Source: CBDCUC01 sp965222485
GTDB lineage: Bacteria > Pseudomonadota > Alphaproteobacteria > Rhizobiales > Hyphomicrobiaceae
Length of the DNA stretch: 64,000 bases
Assembly: GCA_965222485.1 (NCBI GenBank)
Contig: CBDCUC010000039.1
Coordinates: forward strand, 620,001-684,000
Direction of reading: 5' to 3'
In this document: one piece after another, positions 1-8,704 of the stretch
Numbering within the stretch: the stretch's first letter is position 1
How the letters are laid out: every line of letters starts with the position of its first letter
Made by a program: the position numbers and the translations under genes
Notes under the pieces: model-generated
What the model saw: the letters and a program-made list of their open reading frames with translations, nothing else
Told to the model about the DNA's origin: nothing
Database searches by the model: none

Positions 1-275
1 GGCTCCGCCAACGCGAACAACATGTGCGTCTCACAAGTCGGGTCGCCGCTTCAATTTTGAGTTAACGTGCTTCTATTCACGAAAATTTGGTCAAAAATTT
101 CCGTTTGAACGGCAGTGTCGTACATGTATTAGCTGTGTCCAAACTCAGAGCGCTTCACCCGGCAGACATGGGACTGAGGCGAAAACCAACTTCATCAGCA
201 GTGGGCGCTGGATGGCCGCGGATGATCCAATAGCAGCCAACGCGCCCCAAAAACAACCAGGAGGAAACCGGCAGA

Positions 276-977
276 ATGACTGCAAAGATCTTGCGGGCCT
301 GCCTCGCATCTGTGCTCGCATCGGCACTCGTGAGCCTGCCAATCGCAGGCATCGCGGCCGCGGGAAAAATGCCCACGACCGGGGAGGTGCTGTTTGAGTC
401 CGATCCATTGAAGGTACTGAGCAAGGGCACCAAACTGACCTACAGCTTCGAGCGCAAGGTTTCCAATGAAAAGCTTCTTGGGCCGGGTCGCACCGATCAG
501 ATTACGATCGACGTACAAAACGAGCATTCGGACGGCAAGCGTGATATCGCTGTTCAGATCTTCACCGGTGAATATGCCCGCGAGGTGCAGAGGCTTGAGT
601 CCTATACCAAGAATCCAGTTCTTGCATTATTCCTCGATCGTGCCGTGCGCAACTTCAGCCGCCTTACGGGTGGCTTCTCGGCACACTTGCAAAACCGATT
701 TGTCAAGGAGTTGCACAACGGCACCAAGGTCGAGGCGGTCAAGGCAACTGTTGGCGGTAACCAGGTCGACGCATATCGCATTTCTTTTGCACCGTACGAG
801 AATGACCCTAATTACACGAAGATGCAGGGTTACGAACGATCAAAGTTCGAATTCATCGTGAGCAATGCCGTGCCGGGCCATCTCGTCGAGCTGAATTCAG
901 TTTATACCAGTACAATAAAGAGTGCGCCTCGGCTCGAAGAGCATATCAAGTTTGTTGAGGCAGGAGGATCGCAATGA
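276..977 (+). CDS. Exported protein of unknown function, XoxF-locus associated
   Basis: I do not recognise a characterised family. The 233-residue product has an N-terminal signal peptide (hydrophobic residues about 8-28, ending near AGIAAAG) and a soluble remainder rich in charged and beta-prone residues, so it is probably periplasmic. An AGGAGGAAAC-like ribosome site lies just upstream of the ATG. Its stop overlaps the next gene's start (ATGA at 974-977), so the two are translationally coupled. Position two genes from the quinoprotein relay pair and XoxF suggests a role in periplasmic methanol oxidation, but this is inference from context only. Confidence 0.8.
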   Translation: MTAKILRACLASVLASALVSLPIAGIAAAGKMPTTGEVLFESDPLKVLSKGTKLTYSFERKVSNEKLLGPGRTDQITIDVQNEHSDGKRDIAVQIFTGEYAREVQRLESYTKNPVLALFLDRAVRNFSRLTGGFSAHLQNRFVKELHNGTKVEAVKATVGGNQVDAYRISFAPYENDPNYTKMQGYERSKFEFIVSNAVPGHLVELNSVYTSTIKSAPRLEEHIKFVEAGGSQ

Positions 978-1345
978 AACTAAAGATGACGATGACAATC
1001 ATCGCAGCGCTTTTGGTTGCGGGCGTCTTGGCTGCACGTCCGCACGTAGCTGGCGCCGTTGAGTTGCCACCAAACGACTACCCAACCATTGCCCGTGCAG
1101 ACTATGTTTTCGCGTGCATGCAGGTTAACGGCCGCACACGCACGAACTTGGAAAAGTGTTCTTGCTCAATCGATACGATCGCTGAGATCTTGCCCTACGA
1201 TCAATATGAAGCGGCAGAAACGATAATGATGATGCGCCAGAAACCGGGAGAAAACGCGTCAATGTTTATCTCCTATGGGCCCTACAAAGAGAAAATAAAC
1301 AATTTGAAACGGGCTCAGATGGAAGGCGAACTGCGCTGTTTCTAA
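974..1345 (+). CDS. Small exported Cys-containing protein, XoxF-locus associated
   Basis: A 123-residue protein with a clear signal peptide (KLKMTMTIIAALLVAGVLAA) and a mature part with four cysteines (FACMQ, EKCSCS and the C-terminal RCF), compatible with one or two disulfides in the periplasm. It overlaps the upstream exported protein by four bases (ATGA) and is followed by a strong hairpin terminator at 1437-1470, so the two genes form a short operon. I know of no assigned biochemical function. Its company (SoxYZ-like carrier, zinc hydrolase, xoxF) points to a periplasmic helper role in quinoprotein metabolism, which is inference. Confidence 0.78.
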   Translation: MKLKMTMTIIAALLVAGVLAARPHVAGAVELPPNDYPTIARADYVFACMQVNGRTRTNLEKCSCSIDTIAEILPYDQYEAAETIMMMRQKPGENASMFISYGPYKEKINNLKRAQMEGELRCF

Positions 1346-1436
1346 CTTGTCATCGAAAGCCCGACGACCGAGCTGTCTCGTTGTGCAGGAAAAGACTAAA
1401 GCCTCACAGTAAAGTCGGGTGTAAAGACTTAGTAAT

Positions 1437-1470
1437 AAAACGGGCGACGCCATAAGGCATCGCCCGTTTT
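1437..1470. terminator. Bidirectional intrinsic terminator
   Basis: Inverted repeat with 15-nt arms (1437-1451 and 1456-1470, one mismatch) and an ATAA loop. The arms begin and end in A and T runs, so it can stop transcription from both sides. It lies between the plus-strand exported-protein pair and the convergent SoxYZ-like gene. Confidence 0.8.
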
Positions 1471-1542
1471 CCGTTGCATCGTTGTCCCTGCAGTTCAGCT
1501 CGCACCATCGTCATCTAGAGGGCAAGCAACTGCCTGTCAGGC

Positions 1543-2373
1543 TTAAGTGTCCGCGTTGGATTCTGAAATCGTGAATTCTTTTCCGTCGGTATCCTTGGCC
1601 GTAACCGTTAGCGGACCTTCCACACCAGACGCATAGGTAAATTGCAGATGTGGGTTCTCCGAGAACGAAATGCCGCCGACGAGCTTGAACACCACTTCGT
1701 TGCCTTTGCGGATATCAATTGAATTGACGAACTTTGCCGGAATGAAAAGGCCCGTGTAGTGGTTTACCTGCAGCCCTGAATTGTTTGGGTGCCTGATCAT
1801 GACTTGGCCTTCCCTCATGGGCGTTGAGGTATTGGCATGTCCGACAGACGGCTTGAGCTTCATCTTGCCAAGCTCCCGCATTGCGGTCTCCATGTCTTTC
1901 AGGGCCGGTGCTGAACAGCCGCCTGCCCCCTTAACAAACTTGGTGGTCATATGAAGCTTGCCATCTTCAGTTTCGATAATGGCGCGCACATTGGAGTACT
2001 CATTGATCCGAATGCGTGTTGAGATTTTTCTGTCTCCATAGCCAGCGGCCGACCCAAACGTGAAGGTTCCCACAACCGGTGCTGGGTTTTTCTCCACCAG
2101 CAGCGTGAGTTTTGAAACCTTTGGCGCAATGGATGCGGGAATTGTAACCGTGATTGGTACAATCGCTGCGTCTTCTGCACGGTATGGCGCTTCAAGCTTA
2201 ACCATGCCGTCTTCTTCCGCAATGACCGCGCTGTCACCGAACAAATCTGAGCGCAGATCGCCCCAGACGTCGTCATCCTTGTCAGCCGCCTGTGCACCCG
2301 CCGTCATCAAAACGGCAGTCAAGACGACAGCACAGATCCAACGGACCATTGAGCCCCAGTGTGCAATGCTCAT
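1543..2373 (-). CDS. Quinoprotein dehydrogenase-associated SoxYZ-like carrier
   Basis: The 276-residue precursor has a signal peptide (residues about 9-29, ending AGAQAAD) and two domains. The SoxY-like domain ends in GAGGCSAP with Cys153 as the likely carrier thiol. The second is a SoxZ-like immunoglobulin-fold domain (about residues 175-275). This matches the fused SoxYZ-like carriers found beside PQQ dehydrogenases rather than true thiosulfate oxidation proteins, and no other sox genes are nearby. The start at 2373 was chosen over the upstream ATG (2415) because GGAGG precedes it at good spacing. It follows the zinc hydrolase gene at 2425 in the same operon. The carried substrate is unknown. 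Confidence 0.85.
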   Translation of the reverse strand: MSIAHWGSMVRWICAVVLTAVLMTAGAQAADKDDDVWGDLRSDLFGDSAVIAEEDGMVKLEAPYRAEDAAIVPITVTIPASIAPKVSKLTLLVEKNPAPVVGTFTFGSAAGYGDRKISTRIRINEYSNVRAIIETEDGKLHMTTKFVKGAGGCSAPALKDMETAMRELGKMKLKPSVGHANTSTPMREGQVMIRHPNNSGLQVNHYTGLFIPAKFVNSIDIRKGNEVVFKLVGGISFSENPHLQFTYASGVEGPLTVTAKDTDGKEFTISESNADT

Positions 2374-2424
2374 GTCAGCCTCCTTGTCTTGGCAATTCGC
2401 GGCTCGTTGCCGCAAAACTAATGT

Positions 2425-3429
2425 TTATTCCCACTCTAATTCGGCAAACGCCGCTGCAACATTACGTCCATGGTAACTGTCAAATAACAGCCATGCCTCT
2501 TCCTCCGACCGTGCAACAGTCTTTGCTGCATCGGTGAGTGACTCACCAGCGGCTATCTTATTGCGCACCTCTTTGGCAACCGTCTCAAGGTAGCGCTCCA
2601 ACGGCCCAATCGCCTCCGGCCATTTCATCCGGGCAGGACCGTGGCCGGGTACGACCTGTTTCGCTTGTTCGCTCTTCAGCGTCTTAATAAGCGCAAGCCA
2701 GCCGACAATCGAGCCGTCTAGTGTCGGAACATGTTGGGCAAACAATAGGTCGCCCAGAAACAACGTCCCTGTGGCCTCGTCGTATATCGTCAAATCGTTA
2801 TCCGTGTGTGCCGTCGGTCGTGCAGTTAGTACCAGTCGGCGGTCACCCAGATCCAGGGTTTGTTTGTCATTAATCTCTTTCGTTGGAAGAATAACTTCCG
2901 TACCCGCAAACGCCGTATCACCTTGCAGCTTCTTTCCAACAGACAGATAACGGTCCGCGCGCGCGGCGAGACCGCGGCCCATCTTGTGGTGCGCAACAAA
3001 CTCCACTTTCTCATCTTTGAACGCACCATTGCCCAGCACGTGGTCGGGATGCATGTGTGTGTTTATTACAAAACGGATCGGGCGGTCCGTCTTGGCGCGG
3101 ACAGCGGCGCGCAACCCATCGCCAACCATCCGGTTGCCTCCGGTGTCGATGACGGCAACGCTATCCTTGCCAATAATGAAACTGAAATTGCCCACATCGC
3201 CGCCGGCGGTAAGAGAGAAGTCCGAGTGTTTGCCGGTATGGACGAAAATTCCTTCGGCAACCTCTTGCACGGGCGCTGGCGTCGCCGCTGTCGCGGTTCG
3301 CGTGGGCAAAACGCTGGCAAGCAGTGCTGCGCCAGACCCTTGCAGGAACGTTTTGCGAGATATAGCGCCTTCGAGAAGTCCCTTCGACGTCTTGCGTGAT
3401 GGCAATTGTTTGTGCTGACTTTTGCGCAC
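2425..3429 (-). CDS. Quinoprotein relay system zinc metallohydrolase
   Basis: A 334-residue metallo-beta-lactamase-fold protein. The N-terminus carries a Tat signal (SRKTFLQGSG, residues about 24-33, then a hydrophobic stretch and ATAAT), so it is exported folded. The metal-binding motif H125-x-H127-x-D129-H130 is intact, and further ligand regions are visible (PTAHTDND, GHGPARM). Proteins of this type sit with the SoxYZ-like carrier next to PQQ dehydrogenases in methylotrophs and are called quinoprotein relay hydrolases, without an established reaction. It is divergent from xoxF, sharing a 428-bp intergenic region, so co-regulation is plausible. Confidence 0.87.
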   Translation of the reverse strand: MRKSQHKQLPSRKTSKGLLEGAISRKTFLQGSGAALLASVLPTRTATAATPAPVQEVAEGIFVHTGKHSDFSLTAGGDVGNFSFIIGKDSVAVIDTGGNRMVGDGLRAAVRAKTDRPIRFVINTHMHPDHVLGNGAFKDEKVEFVAHHKMGRGLAARADRYLSVGKKLQGDTAFAGTEVILPTKEINDKQTLDLGDRRLVLTARPTAHTDNDLTIYDEATGTLFLGDLLFAQHVPTLDGSIVGWLALIKTLKSEQAKQVVPGHGPARMKWPEAIGPLERYLETVAKEVRNKIAAGESLTDAAKTVARSEEEAWLLFDSYHGRNVAAAFAELEWE

Positions 3430-3857
3430 GGTTAATTCTCCCGAGCACTCTTCGAATTTGGAAGAGCAGGTACTGATTTATGTAAGTGTATCACCTTGCA
3501 ACCTGCCGTAAAACACACGCAAAATTGAAAGCAGGCCACTGACGCTGCAGCGCACAAAAATCCGCTGCAGCGCGGCAACACGCTTGCGTGAGCGAAGTAA
3601 ATTGAGTCAGCACTTCTGTCTTTTCCTGAAAAGCGCAGGTAAACTTCACAGATTGTCTTGCGGACCTCGCCTAAAAGTGTCTATCTTGGCGCCGGTAGCA
3701 GATGCCTGCAGGGCCAGAGATATTCGAAAAATATCCTGGCCCGCATCGTAAGCCACGGAACAAGTGGGCCTCAGACCCATGCAAATCCGACGGGCTGTGA
3801 CACGCTGACGCTGCTACCACTTGCAAGCGTGGCAAGATCTCAAAAGGAGGAAGCGCG
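3430..3857. promoter_or_regulatory. Divergent control region between relay operon and xoxF
   Basis: 428 bases without a credible gene. The region must hold the promoters for the minus-strand relay pair and for xoxF. Two identical 10-bp palindromes (CGCTGCAGCG at 3543-3552 and 3563-3572) sit exactly 20 bp apart, two helical turns, and are the best operator candidate. xoxF has an AAAGGAGG ribosome site at about 3842-3849. I could not assign -35/-10 boxes with confidence. Confidence 0.55.
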
Positions 3858-5678
3858 ATGCGCAAAAGTGCACTCACCGGTGCATTGCTCGTCACTGCAG
3901 CCCTGACGGCGCCAGCAATGGCTAATCAGGACGTGACGAAGCTTACGGCAAATCCAAACAACTGGGCTATGCAGTCTGGCAACTATGCCAACCACCGCTA
4001 TTCCACGTTGGATCAGATTAATGCCGGAAACGTCAAAGACCTTAAGGTCGCTTGGTCGTTCTCGACTGGTGTTCTTCGTGGTCACGAAGGTTCACCGTTG
4101 GTGATTGGCGATGTGATGTATCTTCACACGGCATTCCCAAACAACGTCTACGCCCTCGACCTAAACAATGACGGCAAGATCCTGTGGAGCTACAAGCCAA
4201 AACAGGACCCGACAGTTCAGGACGTGCTGTGCTGTGACAACGTCAACCGCGGCGTGTCATATGCTGAAGGCATCGTCATTCTGAACCAGAACGACACCAA
4301 CCTCGTCGCTCTCGACGCGAAGTCTGGTAAAGAACTTTGGAAGGTCAAGAATGGTGACCCGAAGAAGGGCGAAACAGCTACCGGTAACCCTCTTATCGTA
4401 AACGATAAGGTGCTCGTCGGTATTTCTGGTGCTGAATTCGGTGTTCGTTGCCACGTTACGGCATACGACCTGAAGACCGGTAAGAAGATCTGGCGCGGCT
4501 ATTCAATGGGCCCTGACTCAGATCTGCTTGTCGATCCTGCGAAAACCACCAACCTTGGCAAGCCAGTTGGCAAGGATTCATCGCTGAAGACCTGGACGGG
4601 TGATCAGTGGAAGATCGGTGGCGGCTCCACGTGGGGCTGGTTCTCCTATGACGCAGATCTCAACCTGTTCTATTACGGAACTGGTAACCCATCGACATGG
4701 AACCCTGCACAGCGCGCAGGACCCGATGGTAAGCAGATCGACCAGAAGTACTCGATGACGATCTTTGCACGTAACCCTGACACGGGTATGGCAAAGTGGG
4801 TCTATCAGATGACCCCGTTTGATGAGTGGGACTACGACGGCATCAACGAGATGATTCTCGCTGACATCGACGTAGGCGGCAAACAGCGCAAAACTCTTGT
4901 ACACTTCGACCGTAACGGCCTCGGCTATACGCTTGATCGTGCAACGGGTGAATTGCTTGTTGCTGAGAAGTATGACCCAGCAGTTAACTGGACCTCTGGC
5001 GTTGATATGGATCCGAAGAGTCCGAAGTACGGCCGCCCAGCGGTTGTTGCTAAGTACTCGACGTTCCTCAACGGCGAAGACGTGAACTCTAAGGGCATCT
5101 GCCCAGCGGCTCTTGGTACTAAGGACCAGCAGCCTGCTACGTGGTCGCCTCGCACGGGTCTGTTCTACGTACCAACAAACCACGTCTGCATGGACTACGA
5201 GCCATTTAAGGTGAAGTACACAGCTGGTAAGCCATATGTTGGCGCTACGCTAGCTATGTATCCGGCTCCAAACAGCCATGGTGGAATGGGTAACTTCATC
5301 GCTTGGGACGCAGGCAAGGGCAAGATCGTTTGGTCGCTGCCTGAGCAGTTCTCAGTGTGGTCAGGTGCTCTGTCTACGGCTGGTGGTATTGTGTTCTACG
5401 GTACGCTGGAAGGCATGCTGAAGGCTGTTGACGAGAAGACAGGTAAGCTTCTCTTCAAGCACAAGAACCCATCAGGTATCATCGGTAACGTGATGACCTA
5501 CATGCATGGTGGCAAGCAGTACGTCGGCATCTTGTCAGGTGTCGGTGGTTGGGCAGGTATCGGCCTCGCAGCCGGTCTGACAGACCCATCTGCTGGTCTT
5601 GGTGCTGTTGGTGGCTATGCTGGTCTTAACGACTACACAGCCCTCGGTGGTAACCTGAACGTCTACTCGCTTCCATAA
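3858..5678 (+). CDS. xoxF: Lanthanide-dependent methanol dehydrogenase XoxF
   Basis: PQQ-dependent periplasmic methanol dehydrogenase, large subunit type, 606 residues with a cleavable signal peptide (ending TAPAMA-N). It is an eight-bladed quinoprotein with the adjacent-cysteine ring over PQQ (Cys125-Cys126) and W-motif repeats. The active-site stretch reads DEWDYDG: Asp325 is the catalytic base, and Asp327, two residues on, is the extra carboxylate that marks lanthanide enzymes, where calcium MxaF has alanine. Length and context (xoxG, xoxJ) fit the common alphaproteobacterial XoxF5 type; the clade is inferred, not calculated. A strong AAAGGAGG ribosome site and a perfect terminator (5704-5729) suggest a highly expressed monocistronic gene. 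Confidence 0.98.
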   Translation: MRKSALTGALLVTAALTAPAMANQDVTKLTANPNNWAMQSGNYANHRYSTLDQINAGNVKDLKVAWSFSTGVLRGHEGSPLVIGDVMYLHTAFPNNVYALDLNNDGKILWSYKPKQDPTVQDVLCCDNVNRGVSYAEGIVILNQNDTNLVALDAKSGKELWKVKNGDPKKGETATGNPLIVNDKVLVGISGAEFGVRCHVTAYDLKTGKKIWRGYSMGPDSDLLVDPAKTTNLGKPVGKDSSLKTWTGDQWKIGGGSTWGWFSYDADLNLFYYGTGNPSTWNPAQRAGPDGKQIDQKYSMTIFARNPDTGMAKWVYQMTPFDEWDYDGINEMILADIDVGGKQRKTLVHFDRNGLGYTLDRATGELLVAEKYDPAVNWTSGVDMDPKSPKYGRPAVVAKYSTFLNGEDVNSKGICPAALGTKDQQPATWSPRTGLFYVPTNHVCMDYEPFKVKYTAGKPYVGATLAMYPAPNSHGGMGNFIAWDAGKGKIVWSLPEQFSVWSGALSTAGGIVFYGTLEGMLKAVDEKTGKLLFKHKNPSGIIGNVMTYMHGGKQYVGILSGVGGWAGIGLAAGLTDPSAGLGAVGGYAGLNDYTALGGNLNVYSLP

Positions 5679-5703
5679 GCGAAGACCGATAGGACGATAT
5701 ATG

Positions 5704-5735
5704 AGCCGGCGCGGGGAACCGCGCCGGCTTATTCA
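5704..5735 (+). terminator. Terminator after xoxF
   Basis: Perfect 11-bp GC-rich stem (5704-5714 with 5719-5729) with a GGAA tetraloop, followed by TATTC. Outer A/T bases can extend the stem. It lies 25 bases after the xoxF stop and 330 bases before xoxG, separating the abundant xoxF message from xoxGJ. Confidence 0.85.
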
Positions 5736-6059
5736 TATAAAGAGGCCGGGCACTTGCTAAACACCATGATGTGAACGGGCGTGATCACTAGCAAAAGTGT
5801 CCAGCCTGTATGGAGGGCTCCGGTGTCAAGAGGGGCGGGCCCGACCCGTAACCGACGCAAATCGCCGCGGTTAAGCCCAAATGCCCAATAGCATATTTTA
5901 AACGAGCTGAATTGCTCTAATAATCGTTAAGCCGACTTGAGTGAACCGAAACGTGCAACGGGGCGTTCAGTTCAAATTCATTCCGGCTTGCTCAATCTGG
6001 AGGAAACGCGGATCCTACGGCAACCGTACGGATCCTTGAACAACAACAAGGGGAATCGC

Positions 6060-6650
6060 GTGAAGAAGTTTGGCATTACGACGTGTCTGGCTGCCATGGC
6101 GAGCTTTGTGATCATCACGAGTGCTGTTGCCGACGATGACGAAGAAGAACTGACATCGCTGACGGCGAAACCCGTCACGGTTGATGGTGTGACGACGCAG
6201 CAAGGCGCCAAGGAAGAAGACGGAAAATGGCTGCTGCCTGACGAATCCGTAACCTACAACGTCGCGATCAAAGACAATCAGGTCAAGGTCGATTGGTACA
6301 CCTATAACGGTTACCGCCGTTATCACGACGCGTGTCACGTCTGCCATGGACCGGACGCAATGGGATCGACGTTTGCTCCGGCGCTGAAAGATTCGTTGAA
6401 GACCATGAGCTACGAAGATGTGATTGGTGTTATCTCATCAGGCCGTATTAGAGAAATGAGCGGTGGCCAATCGAACGTGATGCCAGCATTCGCTGAGGAT
6501 CCCAACGTCGCGTGCTTCATGGATGACATTTACGCCTACCTCAAAGCGCGTTCGGATGGAGCATTACCCCGAATTAAGCTTGGTGGGCGCAATCGCGATA
6601 AGAAGCCTGAAGCCGCAAGAGAATATCAGAAGGAGTGTTTTGGTGAGTAA
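6060..6650 (+). CDS. xoxG: Cytochrome c XoxG, electron acceptor of XoxF
   Basis: A 196-residue c-type cytochrome with a signal peptide (VKKFGITTCLAAMASFVIIT, cleavage near AVADD) and one haem site C92-H-V-C95-H96. A downstream NVMPAF supplies the likely axial Met. It takes electrons from reduced PQQ in XoxF in the periplasm. The start chosen is the GTG at 6060, with AAGGGG ahead and the signal peptide directly after; earlier in-frame starts add 41 residues in front of the signal peptide. The stop overlaps the xoxJ start region, so the pair is translationally coupled. An acidic DDDEEE run follows the signal peptide. Confidence 0.93.
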   Translation: MKKFGITTCLAAMASFVIITSAVADDDEEELTSLTAKPVTVDGVTTQQGAKEEDGKWLLPDESVTYNVAIKDNQVKVDWYTYNGYRRYHDACHVCHGPDAMGSTFAPALKDSLKTMSYEDVIGVISSGRIREMSGGQSNVMPAFAEDPNVACFMDDIYAYLKARSDGALPRIKLGGRNRDKKPEAAREYQKECFGE

Positions 6651-7494
6651 CCGACGACTTGCCTCGATAACGGTTTGCATCGCGATGGGCATCGGCGGTT
6701 ACTCCGCCGATGCCGCAGATGGCAACCTTCAGGATCTCGTGAACCGCAAGGTCCTGCGCGTTTGCATGGACCCGGGCAACTTCCCCTTCTCCAATCGCGA
6801 TGAAAAGAAGCCGGGTTTCGAAAACAAGATTGCCGAAATTGTTGCCGACGAGCTGAAAATTCCGATCAAGTACACTTGGCTTCCCCAAGTTCCGGGATTC
6901 CTTCGCAAGACATTGTTTGCCAAAAGATGTGACGTCGTCATTGGTTTTGCTCAAGGTGAGGAGCTCGTGCTCAACACCAATCACTACTACACATCGACGT
7001 ATGCCTTGGTCTATCCGCAGGGCAAAGGCCTTGATGGGGTTAAAGATCTTGCTGACCCTAAGTTGAAGGACAAGCGTGTTGGCGTGATTGCTGGTTCACC
7101 GCCGGCGAGCTTGGTTGCCAGGCATGGTCTGATGGCGCGCGCAAAACCCTACAAGTTGGTTATCGACCGCCGGCACGAGTCACCCTCAGACGACATGTTT
7201 GCAGACCTACGTGCTGGCAAGATCGATGTCGGCATCGATTGGGGCCCCGTTGCTGGTTATTACGGCAAAAACGGCGGCGACGAGTTGACCGTGGTTCCGT
7301 TGAAAAAAGAGAAAACGGGTCCGCGCATGAGCTATCGTATTACCATGGGCGTTCGCCAGACGGACGATAAGTGGAAGCGCGAGCTCAACGAGATTATCAA
7401 AAAGCGGCAGGGAGACATTGATGCCGTCTTGCTGGAATATGGCGTGCCTATTCTTGACAACCAAGGTAATCAGATAACAGAGCCTCGCCGCTAG
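6643..7494 (+). CDS. xoxJ: XoxJ, periplasmic binding-protein-like MDH accessory protein
   Basis: A 283-residue protein of the MxaJ/XoxJ branch of solute-binding proteins (family 3 fold), with a signal peptide (about residues 3-25, ending SADAAD). Typical features are the LRVCMDPGNFPFSN start and the RVGVIAGSPPA and DVGIDWGP segments. XoxJ proteins are thought to help activate or load XoxF rather than transport a solute. The GTG at 6643 was chosen because AAGGAG lies 8 bases ahead and it overlaps the xoxG stop. The order xoxF-xoxG-xoxJ is the usual one. Confidence 0.93.
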   Translation: MSNRRLASITVCIAMGIGGYSADAADGNLQDLVNRKVLRVCMDPGNFPFSNRDEKKPGFENKIAEIVADELKIPIKYTWLPQVPGFLRKTLFAKRCDVVIGFAQGEELVLNTNHYYTSTYALVYPQGKGLDGVKDLADPKLKDKRVGVIAGSPPASLVARHGLMARAKPYKLVIDRRHESPSDDMFADLRAGKIDVGIDWGPVAGYYGKNGGDELTVVPLKKEKTGPRMSYRITMGVRQTDDKWKRELNEIIKKRQGDIDAVLLEYGVPILDNQGNQITEPRR

Positions 7495-7693
7495 CGACGT
7501 AGGCTAAGGGTGTATTCCGCTTGCACAGCAATGAAGCAAAAGTTGTAATCGGGAAATGGATGCAGAAACGCTAGCTGTCTTGGCATTCTCATACCCTCAC
7601 AAATCTCGATAGCATTGACTGAAGGGTGGGTTGGCACACGGCTGACCTGCCCTTTTTCATAATTGCGGCAAGCGAGCACTTGGGAAGGAAACG

Positions 7694-8470
7694 ATGATGA
7701 GTTTACCGCATCGGGCTCAACAAGGTTTGCAACTCACAATTGGCTTTAAATTGGCATACAGCATGAACACGAGCAGCCGCCCGCTGCATTCGTATGTAGG
7801 CTCGATGGACGACAGTGCTGATTTTCTTCAAACCTGGCAGCTAATGGCAGCGCCGTATGACGGATCGGCCGCCCGATGCACCGCCGAACAAAGACGTGCG
7901 GGTGCCATACCAACTCTTTGTACCTTGGTTGCCGGTGCCTTGATGATGATGATCTTATGCTTGGGTACTACGGTTCAGGCGGCCAATGATAAAGTTCCAC
8001 CTGAGCCATCCGATTACCGCCTGGAGGACTATCGCAAGCCAGTACCCGCGACGTTAAAGGGCGCGCGCGTCGTCGATGGCGAGGAAGCGGAGAAAATCTG
8101 GGAAGAGAAAGCCGCGGTATTTATTGATGTCTATCCCCAGGCGCCCAAACCTCCGGGATTGCCGGAGGGCACAATCTGGCGCACCCCGCGCCATACCAGC
8201 ATCCAGGGTGCCCATTGGCTGGCCAATGTCGGCTATGGCGTCTTGTCCCCGGCCATCAAGACTTATTTTGATAAACATTTGACGCGGCTAACAGGTGGCG
8301 ACAAAGCCAAGCCCGTGGTCTTCTTCTGTCTGCGCAATTGCTGGATGTCCTGGAATGCTGCCAAGCGCGCCGTCGAATGGGGCTACACCAACGTTATTTG
8401 GTTCCCCGACGGTGTCGATTCCTGGAAGGAGTTTGCCTTGCCCGTGGAGAAACTAAAACCGGTGGAGTAA
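7694..8470 (+). CDS. PQQ-dependent catabolism-associated rhodanese-like protein (CxxxCW)
   Basis: A 258-residue exported protein with a rhodanese-like fold. The active-loop region contains C212-L-R-N-C216-W217, the signature of the PQQ-catabolism-associated family, in which a redox or cofactor role has been proposed but not shown. The hydrophobic export segment (residues about 70-97, ending TTVQA-AND) is preceded by some 70 residues. The start at 7694 has a GGGAAGGAAAC ribosome site, but a later ATG (for example 7844, residue 51) would give an ordinary signal peptide. The gene follows xoxJ after a 200-bp gap with no gene and converges with the lut-like operon. Confidence 0.85.
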   Translation: MMSLPHRAQQGLQLTIGFKLAYSMNTSSRPLHSYVGSMDDSADFLQTWQLMAAPYDGSAARCTAEQRRAGAIPTLCTLVAGALMMMILCLGTTVQAANDKVPPEPSDYRLEDYRKPVPATLKGARVVDGEEAEKIWEEKAAVFIDVYPQAPKPPGLPEGTIWRTPRHTSIQGAHWLANVGYGVLSPAIKTYFDKHLTRLTGGDKAKPVVFFCLRNCWMSWNAAKRAVEWGYTNVIWFPDGVDSWKEFALPVEKLKPVE

Positions 8471-8704
8471 GGCACCGCCGGTAAAAGGTCGAAGTGGGCG
8501 CGAGTAGCGGGGCCTGCCTTAAGGACAAACCAGACGCTGCTAATGCCTGGCAGGCGCGCTCTAGGTATGCATCCACGACAGGAATGCGTTGAAGGAGCTG
8601 CAATAGCTAGTAGCCAGCGAACACGCGCGGGGTCTTATCCCGCATGATGGCGGGGACGAGTTTACTCTCCGCAGGCCGCTGAGCGCGCGCCGGGTTGCGG
8701 CTCG

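Noticed and set aside
1543..2373. True thiosulfate-oxidising SoxYZ
   Set aside because: SoxY and SoxZ are fused, the carrier Cys is internal, and no soxABCDX genes are present; the quinoprotein neighbours fit the relay family.
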